This document shows, in pieces, positions 12,201 through 25,393 of a DNA stretch of 64,000 bases; position 1 is the first letter of the stretch; every line of letters starts with the position of its first letter. A program made the position numbers and the translations under genes. The stretch is from Pseudoips prasinana (Eukaryota > Arthropoda > Insecta > Lepidoptera > Nolidae): NCBI GenBank assembly GCA_951640165.1, contig OX621252.1, positions 15,583,934-15,647,933 of the forward strand. The letters run 5' to 3'. The notes under the pieces were generated by a model, which saw nothing but the letters and a program-made list of their open reading frames with translations, did not search any database and was not told where the DNA came from.

Positions 12201-15200
12201 CCGACATAGCCCAAAGAATTGTAAAACTGAAGTGGCAGTGGGCAGCCACATAGAACGTAGAACCCACGGCCGTTAGAGCAGAAAGGTTCTCGAGTGGTAA
12301 CCACGAACTGGAAGACGCAGCGTGGGCAGGTCCCTACAAGATGGACCCATGATCTTGTGCGGGTCGCTGGAAATTGTTGGATGCGAATAGCGCAAGACCG
12401 GCAATTGTGGGCCTTTGTCCAGCTGTGTACCTTTTGGCTGATATGATGATGATGAAGTTTATTTTTTAAGTTTGTGGCAAGATAAGTACACTTTTTCTAA
12501 ATTTTAGTTTACTTTTCTATTTATTCCTTAATATAACTTTATTAATATCATAATACAGCTTTTATTTCATATGAGACCAATAAATATCAAAGTAATCATA
12601 ACGTACAAAACCACTAAGTTTTCCATTTAAAAATATTTCGTGCTTGATAAATTCAATAACTCCATTTATTTCACCAAAATTTACTCTACCAAATGTATTT
12701 TGTTGTAGGAAAACTAAATAAATAGCCGAAATAAGTAGCTAATTGTTGTTACGTTATAAAAACAGTTGTGGCAAAATTAAACAAATTGATTTTTAATTTG
12801 TTATTTAGTTATAGTTAAAGATAGTGTTCAGTTTGTTAAAGCATAATGTAATAGGTTACCAGGTCCACAAAATATAAAAACACCGACAGTAAAATTATCT
12901 CACATTTTCTTACAAATGTACATTAACTAAAAAAAAAACACTAAATCGCGTTTATCTCAGAACTACAAAATCAGAGTTATTTAATTTTCCCTCTACGGGG
13001 ACGAGTGTAGCATTTACATTCTCACTCATTTGTGCAAGTGCTCCACGGGTTTTTGCATTCTGATCAGTGTATAACTATAAATGTTTTTGGTGCTAAATCG
13101 TGGCGGATGACGATATTGCTAGTGAGTCAAATAAATCTGTCAACGAAGGAAAAACCGGAAAAACTAAAATAAAGCGCAAATATCCGAAAATTAACTAATT
13201 TTACGTCGTAAGAGGCAAAGCTTCACTTGCATCGTGGTTTTATAAAACCACATAACGTTTTTTTATCTAAGTAACAGAAAACCTATTAAAATTGTTAAAA
13301 CATAAATTGAAAATGGTATGTTAATATCCTTAAACATACAGTGTAGCTATATTATCTACGGCATATTCTTTCAGATGATGGTACATCCCCAATCAAACTA
13401 TTCATTAAGACAAATCTGCGATTTCTCTATTTGTAGTTTGATTCTGTACCTACTCTAGGTATAGCTCACAATAAGTCGTCCTATCTGCCAGTATATTAAG
13501 TATCTTAAATTAATAGGGGACTATTAAAAATTCAAGGTTAAAAGGTTAATGAACCGTTATAGATATTATGTGCAAAATAGGTAATGTTTTCAATTATGAA
13601 ATGTTGTGAAAAATAGACTTTATAAAATGTAAAAATCTACGCAGCTGTATATTGTGTATATTGGCATTATAGCAGCGCCGTGAACTCATGACACTATGAT
13701 AAGGTTTATCTGTTATGTGTATATTGTTGTCTTCATTATGATGTAACCAAGCTATATAATAAAGTATTAAACACAATTATGACGTTGTTAAGGGCATTGG
13801 ATAAGCTGAATTGGCGCAAAACACATTTTTTATTTTGTACCAAACTCGGCAAAATTAATTAAAAGTGTAATCAATATGAAAGTTGTGCAATTCTACGTCT
13901 TTTTTTACAAGCAAATTTTCTGGATGGATAGTGACCCGATCGAAGTCTATGTGCCAGCACCATATTTACTTACTTATCGTACAGGGTAACCACGGCCCGG
14001 TTACCCTGGTGTCAGAGTTGTTCAAGCCGCCCAGTAGGTCTCTGACATGGCTTAACGACTGTTGCCTAATGGCTTCAACCGGGGTCGACAGCTTAACGTG
14101 TCGTCCGAAACACAGAGACGCTCAGAAATTTAACCACTTTGGCGGTCACCCTGTGGACTGACCACGAGCTTAGTTGCTTAACCTCGTCAATCACTTACGG
14201 ACTCACGTAAGTGCCATATATGAACGACCCAATCTTTTAGCGTTCTCCTTTCAGAATTTCTTGCTTCTTCTATAGCTATAGCGTGATCGCGCTATAGCTA
14301 TAGAAGAAGCAAGAAATTCACATGTATAACTGAACCAACAAGCCAGATCTAAACCGCGCATTTCTTTTTTTTTTTGACCTCAGTTACTGGCGAAGATCAC
14401 GAGTTTAAATGAGACCCCTCAGGTCCATGGCATCATCGTGCAGATGCCGCTGGACTCCGAACACCCCATTGATTCGCATAAGGTCACCGACGCCGTCTCT
14501 CCCGACAAGGATGTCGATGGGTAACTATACATTGCATCACTATTTTATTTAGGCGTTAACCATCCTTTCGATATAGGCAAATAAAACCGATATGGTACAC
14601 TAATAGAAACAATACTTTACCATTTCCTGAAACAAAAAAAAAACAAAACCCTGGCTTCAAACTAGATGTGTATACCCATATCTAATGTCATTGTCAAAAC
14701 CAATTAAAGAATAAAAAATAACTTTTTGCTCGATAATAGATGTTCCATAAAAAAATATTATATTCTATAAAGTACTTATTCAGTCCAAAACTTTGTGAGT
14801 GACCTGAGAATTTAGGTTAAATTTAGAATTTGACTGCAACTAAACTGCACGTGTGGCTCGGCGGTTAAGATACTTACTTAACCTCGGCACCCACGTGTTC
14901 GGATTCAACCCCGCCCAGTGTCACTCACATACATATATGTAGTTGATCTGAGTGTCAGTGTGGTAGGAACATTACAAACATGTAATTCACGAACGCGATA
15001 CAGGTATTTATTCCCCTTCATAGAACAGTTTTGAATGGTTTGATATTCCAATACAGTACACAGAAAACACCCAGATTACGACAAATATTTGTGTTCTTGT
15101 GCGAGGATCGAACCCGCAACCTTTGGATTAGAAGGTAGGGTCACGACTAACTGAGTCACGATGGTCTTCAGTAAATTACAGAGTTTTATTTGGTAGACGG

Positions 15201-18200
15201 CTTGAGTCCCCATTCGCCTCTAACCGCCGGTGAAACAGTGAAAGCCCCTGACTAACTAGCTAAGAAAATTACAGACTTAATGAATACTTATATTTTTCTT
15301 CCTTAGCTTAAACACAGTGAATGAAGGTCGTGTAGCAGTAAACGATTTCTCGGGCTTCATACCTTGCACTCCCGCGGGGTGCGTGGAACTGATCAAGCGC
15401 ACGGGCATAAGCATCGCAGGCAAGCACGCAGTGGTGCTGGGCCGCAGCCGCATCGTGGGCACGCCGGTCGCCGAGCTACTCAAGTGGGAACACGCCACTG
15501 TTACCGTCTGCCACTCCAAGACTAAAGACTTGAGTGAGGTGGTAAGTATTTTCTAGTACTGTAAGCATCAAGGTTAGCAGCCCTATCTTGAGCACACCAG
15601 TCGCCGTAGAAGTGCTCAAGTAGGAGCACGTTCTTCTTTCATCTCCAGTGCCTCCGGACTATACACCACACAAACGCTGGCAATCAACAAAAAAACGTTC
15701 ACCTTTTAGTCTCAGAAGGGAGTCATGTAGAAGCATCTATCGACGGTTACAAAAATCCACAAACGCTCAACCAGTCACAGCTACAAGGCTGTATCGCTAT
15801 CCTATACCAAGGATCAAGGATTTCATGTATCAGCACTCCGGAAAGCTAACAGACGGACAGCGATCACCGGGAAATCCACCCTGCCCGGTCGGAAGATCTT
15901 CCCTTTTCAGTTCTAGAAGACTGTTCCGATCCTCCTAAGTGGCCAACTTTATTGTTCTAGTTGTGACCGAGTATTTAAAACTAAGTTCGGTCTAGCTAGC
16001 CATTTAAGGGCACACCAAAGAAAGTGATTTCGAAGGGTCGCCGTTATCGAAATCGATAAGGAGGACTATAAATCAAATAAACAGTGCATTATTATTCAGG
16101 ATATTTTTTTCTAACAGACGAAAACAGCTGACATACTCGTGGTTGCCATTGGCAGGGCTGAGATGGTTCGAGGTTCTTGGATTAAGCCCGGGGCTGTCGT
16201 GATCGACTGCGGTATCAATCCCATTAGTGGTAAGTTATATGAAACCCCTGATATTCACGAGCAGATCAGAGTGTACTTGCGGCTAATGGCAGGCACAGAA
16301 CGTTTTCATAACAAAAAAAACAATGTAATGTTATATACTTTTTTTTTAAAGGCAACGCCCGAAATATAATTTATAAGTATCATAATGTACAATCCGTGCG
16401 ATCTGTTTTATCAGATATATTTTCTTAAATCCTAAAATAAATAACAAGTTACTAATCTATTATTTTGAAATTTAGTTGTACAATATTAAAATTAAAGAAT
16501 TGAAGGCAATGAGCATTTGGCTAGCTAGCGCAGAAGGCTCTTAACGAATAGCTTAAATTAAATGTATGATACACACATAACATAATGTACAATATCAACT
16601 AAAAGTATAAAATAATAATACTAATTTCTAGCTTATAATTTCATTTTATTTAATTCTATTCTATTATTTAATACCTTCTTTTTTGTAATGATTAAATTAA
16701 ATTTTAACATATTTAAACAGATTAACAATAAATCCTGTGCTCCTGTTTGACTAAAAGTATTAGTAGGCAAAAGTAAACATAATAATACTTTTACTCACTT
16801 AAAACATTTAACAGTTATATTAACAGTATTGTACTAAGTATTAAAACTATTAGACCATATCAATACTAAAAATTAAATGCAATATAAGCGTAACCTAAGT
16901 ATACATTAAATTTAATTTTTCATCGGTAGTTTTACTTAGCAGGTTTATTAATTACCTATATTATTTTTGTATTACATGTAGTTTCAATTGTTATCGTAAC
17001 AGATTTTTTTATATAGGTACCTACATATTTGAACTTGCAGTATTTTTTATATACATAGGTATGCATGCCGGAACTTATCATGGATAATAAGGTTAGGCTT
17101 AGTTTGTGTCATCGCCGACTAATTAACACAACTATAAAATGTCACATCGGCAGAAATATCTTAAAATCAGCGATTGATTGACCGAGATTTAGAATTTGAC
17201 GCAGTGACCGTCACGTGGTCTAGCAACTAAGCTGCAGTCATCACACTTACTTGTAATCAAAAGTGAAATGTGTACTTCATCAAAAGTACGAACATACGTC
17301 AATGCGTATATGCAGTATGTATCTGAAAAACGGAGCAGTTACGTAGTTAAAAGTGTAGTGACGAGTTACGTAGCTGACACTGGGGCCAGGCTTCTTTTAG
17401 CCAATTATACTTACAATACTTTTGTAAGCCTGTGGTGAGTGAGAACACCAGTGACCTACCACCACCCACTTTGGTCTACTTACCGTCTTCACGCCCAGAC
17501 TGCAGCGCAGAGCTACCTCACTCGAGCTTTTGGATATTTTAAAGAATAGGAAATTATTGTAGGTATCCCCTTTCGAAAAATGATTAATCTGACATAATAT
17601 CTGCCTGTGTAACCTACTTACTTTAAATAACCCAATTACGTCATATATGAATTTCTCCGCGAAAAATAAAAAAAACACAGTGCACCCTCCGCTCCGAATA
17701 AGCGATACAATAATCAATAAATCACACTAAGAAAATACTAGGTATTTTGTCTTTGGTTAGATGACATGGAAGGTACACATCGAGCATGTCAAAGCTAAAC
17801 TGATATCAGCGTTAGGAGCCCTAGGAAGGACTACAAAATGTAAATATCTCGGTAATCATTTCGGTTACTGTAACGTTAACGGTTCTCGAGGTTCTAGAGT
17901 AACGACTACTCACCGGAAGACGCAGCGCGGGCAGGTTCCCTACAAGATGGACCGATGATCATGAGCGGGTCACTGGAAACCGCTGGATGCGAATAGCGCA
18001 AGACAGCAATTGTGGAGGTCTTTGGGGGCGGCCTTTGTACAGCAGTGGACGTTCGGCTGATATGATGACTGTATTTAAATGGGGTGAATATGTGTCAAAA
18101 TTATAATTCTGGTAGCAAGATCGGATTAAAGTAGGAAAACCACACGGAATAAATACTTAATTAATATAGGTAATTAGAAAAAAAAACCCTCGTATTTTAT

Positions 18201-20550
18201 TGACTGTGTCACCAATAAAGTCAATACATACTTAAATTATGATTCTAAAGAATGTTTAGTCATAATTTTCTGAAATTTGTTCCTATTCATCTAATTAGGT
18301 TAATTTAATGAAATGATTTAATTATTGACAAAAAATAATCGAAATAAAATATAAGTAATCTACATTACCCATTTATCCTTCAACCAGCCAATTCGTCTCA
18401 TATAGGTAAAACCTAAACAATCAATGGTCGCAGCGCTAGTATCAGTTCTGTGCCTCTAGCACGAGTTCCTGCAGTTTACTTACTCGATCACACGTACAGT
18501 TTCGTCCCATACAGAATTTTAGTTCTTAATAGTTTCCGCGAGAGGCGCTGGTGCCCAATGTATGGGAGGAAACTGTACGTGTGATCGAGTAAGTAAACTG
18601 CAGGAACTCGTGCTAGAGGCTCTGCTCTCTAACGTAGTTATACGACTTCCATGGTTACCACAAGTTCCTAAATGTAGCTTACTTACTCGATGTTACTTTC
18701 AGTTTTTTTCCAGTAGGTACTATAATAGCCATGCAACGCCTCTAGCGGAAGTTTCAATGAACTTAAAATGACTATACCAAAAATCTTTAACTTTCATCGA
18801 GTAAGTGAACTATATGAAGTCGTGATAGATAAACTGACCTATTGACTGCCACGTTGGACTAACGGTAGCGTGTTCAACTTCAACAGCAGACCATACACTG
18901 ATATTCAGTTGTTGGACGGTTAATAGACCATCATTACTAAATCTCCTTCCGCGCGATAAATTTTTCAAGACTGTGCACGAGGTTTTGAGATTAAATTGAC
19001 GCTTTGCATTTTGAATAATACTATAAAATTCAAATTTGATAATTTCGAAGGTCTTATCAATATGATCAATATAGGTTGGCCATGTTTCTAGAAAACAAAG
19101 CCGATGGATTTCTCCTCTCCGGGAGGGTGTTAGCAAGGGAATCATAAATTTGATCTACCTGTGTGTAGGTATTGTTCGTAGCTTAACGCAGAGCTCCTAC
19201 CCTGGATTGGTAGATGGTGCTGGTTCGAGATTCGTCCGAAGATTAAACTTATGATTTCCCATATTAGTGATGTGTACGAGGTGGTTTCACTGCGGTCGCG
19301 GCACCAATTGTTTTGATTCTCACTCCGATCCGTCTATTATAAAATTCTTTACACAATATCCTTGCAACATCAATATTTCTATGGCTGTTATGACGCACGG
19401 TACAGACCAACGGACATTAAAAAATATACTTAAAATATCGAAGAACAAAGCGATTCGCGTCATAACAACCTTAGAAATATTGATGTTTCAAGGAAATTGT
19501 ATAAAGTGCATTACAATAGACGGATCGGGGTAAGAATCCAAACAATTGGTGCCACGACCGCGGTGAAACCACCTCGTGCACGTTTATTAAATAGTAACTA
19601 ACAGTTTACTGTAATAAATGTTACTAAAGAAATGCAGTGGCTGATTGATATCGCACGATGTTACGAACTAATTTAGAATTGTTTCTGATAAGGATTTTAC
19701 AACTTGGCCCACGACGTGGAGAACGTAAGGAATTACTATTTACTCAAGATCCGTATTTCTCGTTACTACTTATCATTTGTTTAATTTTTAAATAAGTCAC
19801 CCCATTTATTAATGTGTTTCTGTATCTCATATTATCGAATTGTTATTTAAGATTATGAATCTCGTTTAAATTTGTACTTATTATGGCCTAAATGTGTATG
19901 TCATGTCTTAGTTCGGTCTCAAACAGCGGTTGGGTTTGGTTACCTATAGTTATTTTTCGGCGTTGGTTTTGGTTGGTTTTTGCTTTATTTCTCTTAAAAA
20001 CTAATTACATAGCCCCACAAAGCTGCTTACGGAGTTTAACTGTGAGATCATTGAGTCTATATTACAATAATAATAACATAATATCAGGTACATCTATAAC
20101 CTAATAGTATGGTATGTTGCTTAGTAACGGTAAATCTTGACAGACCCTACAAAGAAGAGTGGGCAGCGTCTAGTGGGTGACGTGGCGTATGAGGAGGCGT
20201 TGCAGGTGGCATCCCACGTGACGCCGGTGCCTGGCGGCGTGGGCCCCATGACGGTGGCCATGCTTATGAGCAACACGGTGCAAGCAGCGAAGCGACAGCT
20301 GGACCGTCTGCTCGCGCCCGCGTGGCCGCTGCGCCCACTACGCATATCGCCGCTTACCCCTCCGCCCAGGTGAGAAACTGCCTAGGTGATAAGGTTTATA
20401 ATTGCTTACATTACGTAAATAATTCCAGGTGTGAATAGTACTTGTCTCCATTCATCTCGTTTTACCGTATATTGGTAAAACGGGGCCGGTCAGTCTCAAT
20501 GAGGACTAGCCATCTGTGCGTGACATATTATTATTAGGTATATATTTAGG

Positions 20551-20585
<35 letters not shown>

Positions 20586-23500
20586 ACAAGTCTCGTTGGT
20601 CTAGCGGTAGCGTGTTCAACCACAAATAATGAGGTCCAAAAAGTGATTTAGGGATTTTTCCGTAAAAAGAAATTTCTCAGTATCAGCCCGAAGTCTGGAA
20701 GTTGGCGGTATTACACCCCCGTGCCTCGGAGAGCAGCTGTACCTGAACTCTTTCCGGTCGTGTCGCTAGGCGTCCCATCGATCATGAGAGTGATGGAATA
20801 GAATGCCCCTGTGTTTGCGCACACCCTTGTGCACTATAATATGTCCTGCGCAATTGGCTAGTCTCCATTAAGACTGGCCGCTGTTGCCGAAATTCGGTCG
20901 GGAGGACATCATCATCATCATCATCATCAGTGCACAAGTGTATGCAGAAACGCAGGAGCACTTTCTTTATCATCACTCTCGTGCTCCGATGTGACTGTGA
21001 CTAATAGTGACACGACCGGAAATAGGTCAGTTACAGGTCCGATGCGACGGCTATACGTGCTCTCCCAGACTTCGGGCTGATACTGAGAACTTTTTCTTTA
21101 CAGATAAATCCCATAAATAACTTCCTAGAATATAATGAATTCTGTAAATTTTCAAGGATGATATAATGTAGGTATTCCTATTTCGTCTAAACAACACGAG
21201 ATGATAATCCTGTTACATAAAGTTGATATATTTGTCTATCCTATACTAGATGGCATTGCAATCAATGGAATTCTGGCCATTGTTGGCATAAAGAGCCAAA
21301 AACTCCTTCTTAGAAATAATTAATTGTAATCACATTAATATGTTGCTTCCTTTCCAGTGACATTGTGATTGCTCGCTCGCAGAGGCCTAAAGACATCAGC
21401 GAGTTGGCTTACGAGATCGGCTTATTCTCCAACGAGGTATCTCAGTACGGACGTACTAAGGCCAAGATATCTCTCTCCGTATTGGAACGCTTGCAACACC
21501 AACGCAATGGAAAGTACATCGTAGTTGCTGGGTGAGTAACATTCAGTATATAAGTATCTTTACAATTTTAGTTTTATAGCATTTACTAGCTGTTTCCCTA
21601 TGTTTTTTTTAAATTATAGTCTATGTGTTAAAGTTCTCGCGATATAGGGAACAATTTTACTAATGGGCGCTTTGATTTTCTTAAGTATTAATTCTTTAAA
21701 TTGACTTTTTTAAGTATGTAGTCACAGAGTCACTCTGAAATCTAAACACTTACCTAGATCCATCCACAGACCCTAGATGTTTAACCTCTGATATCGTTTG
21801 ACAAGTGATGAAGGCAAGGTGTAATGAACGCCACTATTTATATACTGTTTAACGAGATCAATGTTTGAATAAATAAAATTAGTTTATTTATAACAGAAGA
21901 ACATAAAGTCGAGTCGTAGCAGTCGCTAAGTCGGTTGATTCACTTTGACCTTAACAGCGACTTTATTACCTAAGCAATTAACAGCCTGGCCACGACCTCG
22001 TCGCTATGACTGCTTCGGGGTGGTCAGCGGAAAGAACAAAATATGTACTAAAATGTAGTATCAGGACTGGTATCACACCGTGAAATAGTGCATTCGGGAA
22101 CAATGACCCAATGCGATGCCACAATACGGCGGCGATGCGAGCAGCGGTAGCGCAGTGACGAATTGAGCGGTGCGAGCAGCTCGTCAAACAAAATATGTTA
22201 GACGAGTTCGTCGATTCGGAGTATGAATACAGAAGCTGTATTACTTAAATAACGTTAAGAACCAACTTTTCCTATATTAGTGACAACCCTTTTTGATCTG
22301 ATATAATGCCATATGCCAAAATTTGATTCCAGCATTACTCCTACTCCCCTGGGCGAGGGTAAGAGCACGACCCTGTTGGGACTGGTGCAGGCTCTGTCGG
22401 CTCATCGCGGACGCAACTCGTTCGCCGTCATGCGGCAACCCAGCCAGGGACCTACCTTCGGCGTCAAGGGTGGTGCCGCCGGTGGTGGATACTCTCAGGT
22501 ATGTTAAATATAACAGATTAAGGATACGCTGCCAGTCTATGAACTGTCATATCTGAAATGAAACCTGGCTGCCAAATATGGTATGTAGATCTTTACTTAT
22601 TTATTAAAAATAAACCTGTGATAGGTGAATGCAAATATACCAAAGGAATGTTTATATATGTCTAACGCGATATTTTTCGGATTTCGCGATTTACTTAGAT
22701 AAAAGCCAAAATTAAATCTATAAATTTCCAGAAGACCAGATAAAAATATACGAATTGCAATCTTACACTCGCCAACCTATAAGAGGGTAGGAATAGTGAG
22801 AACGCCTGTGCTTAGTTAGTACCTTGTGTACAATATAGCGTCCAGCATAAATGTCTCCATTAGCTGCTTTAGTGAAATCGTTATTTATGCCGTGTATTCA
22901 TCACATCTGGTTTATATTCCAGGTCATTCCAATGGAAGAGTTCAACCTTCACTTAACAGGTGACATCCACGCGGTCACCGCTGCGAACAATCTGCTAGCA
23001 GCTCAAATGGACGCTAGGATCTTCCACGAGCTTACACAGAAAGATGGACCTCTGTTCGACAGACAAGTTCCCAAGGTCAAGGGCGTCCGGAAATTCTCTG
23101 CGATACAACTAAGGAGGCTCAAACGATTGGGAATCGATAAGACTGACCCTGATACATTGACAGATGAAGAGAAGACCAAGTTTGCAAGACTTAACATTGA
23201 TACTTCAAAGATTATGTGGAACAGAGGTAAATATATATGTTAATAAAATAAATACCTAACATCTAATCTGATGAAACAACAGAAACAGACAGAATTGCGT
23301 ATCTGCCTATGTGTATATAAAACTTGTTTGAAATTTCATGGTTCATGGACAAGACTTCATGGTTTATGGACTTCTCGTCACGACATATGAATACCTCTTA
23401 ACCATCCCTATACCAAAGTTGTGGCCATAGCTATTTCACATGGAAAACGTTACTATTTAGTTAGTACTGTTGATCCTGGCTTACAGGAGTTGCAGTGGTG

Positions 23501-25359
23501 GGTAAGAGGGAGGGACTAGTCCCTATAAAAAAAAAGTAACTATTTAGTTCAGTTTCAGGTATTAAATAAAATAGTTCGTTGTAATACGACAGTAGGCTAT
23601 GAAACTCCTGTTTCTTCCTGCTCAAGCCGTATTTGATTGTTTTATTATTGGAACTTTTCTCTCTTGACCCTGTTAAATTATATACTGATTTTGTTTTAGT
23701 CGTGGATCTGAACGACAGATTCCTCCGTAAGATAACCATCGGTCAGTCCCCAACTGAGAAGGGCTTTACCCGCGAGACAGCCTTTGATATCTCCGTAGCC
23801 TCAGAGATCATGGCCATCCTCGCACTTGGCAATGATGTCGACGACATTAAGGAACGCCTTGCAAACATGGTTGTAGCCCTGGACAAGAATGGTGGCCCTG
23901 TCACTGCAGATGATTTGGTAAATATGAGAAATCTTTATAATAATCAGACTAGCTTCTGTCTTACCGTGTAAACTATTACATTTTCAGCTCTTACCCAATT
24001 ATTTCGTACTTATGATCTACACTCATTCGAATCGCCTATTCTGTCAGCAGTGTGGCGTGAAGAGCATAACAAACAAATGCCAACAAAAACCTACGTTTTC
24101 TTTAATCCTGGTCCATTCTACGGTTGCCTGGTAGAGATCGCACCTATCAATAAGGCCACCATTTTTTAAAACATGTTAATATTTAATTAACGCCATAATG
24201 TTGGTGAACAATAAATAGTCTCTTTCTTCCTTGCTTACTTAAACAAATAGACACTCATTCAACTTCGTACTTTTAGTACAGAAAGAGGTCAAACGGAGAA
24301 AATGAAGCAGAAAAAGTGAAGAAACATTGTTAGTACTAAAATATTCTTCACCACCTTATTGACTCCGTCAAGTTATTGATATTTATGCTGAGCAGCAACA
24401 TGGAAGAACAATTTTGGCCCCTAACTCGTTATCTATGGTTAAACATATGACTAGTTACTAATAGAACAACTAGGCGATCATTTTATGCTAGGAGTGCTGG
24501 AGCTCTGCGAATACCCTACATCCTTCAATATGAAGTTAAAGTTTAACATAGTTATAGGTTGCGCAAGTAAAACTGATGATTATGAGCTCTAGTGTATGAA
24601 TTTGTGTTCCTTGGTGCCCATCAGGGTATGACGGGCGCGCTGTTGGTGCTGCTCAAGGACGCGGTGGAACCCACGCTGATGCAGTCGCTGGAGGGCACAC
24701 CGGTGCTGGTGCACACGGGGCCCTTCGCCAACATAGCGCACGGCTGTTCCTCCATCCTCGCTGACAAGATCGCTATGAAAATCGCCGGGGAAAACGGATA
24801 TGTAGCCACCGAAGCCGGCTTCGGCTCTGATATTGGTAAGTCATTGGAATTGGCTTGATATTAGTTGGTGATATGAAGATTTTTATACTTATGATTTCGT
24901 ATGTAAAAACTTGCAAAAAAATATTTCAAATTTTGCTATTTATAGCATTTTATAAAATACAGAGATTGAAACTAAACTCAATACTTAGAAATCATAAATA
25001 AACCTATACTTTCTACCTTGCCAAGGTTCTCTAGACTAATGTTTAGAGAACCTTAGAAAGCTTAATAGCTACAAATTTTACTGACAGATTCAATTTACAA
25101 AGTCCCATATCTTGAAACTCTTGCGGAAGTTGTAGATGCCATCTATTGACTGCTTTAGAAACACTTGTGATTCATTACAATTTACGCTTTGCTTCGCCAC
25201 GCTTGACAGAATGTCGGATCTCAGGTAAATATTCCCACGGAACAACTTCTCTTTATCCCCCACATTAATGAGTTTACGATTGTTGAACAGGCATGGAGAA
25301 GTTCTTCGACATCAAGTGCCGTGCGAGCGGTGACAAGCCCCACTGCGCCGTGATCGTGT

Positions 25360-25393
<34 letters not shown>

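Noticed and set aside
20121..20345. Open frame opposite MTHFD1 exon 6
   Set aside because: Antisense shadow of a G+C-rich coding exon. The + strand frame has splice-phase and homology support.
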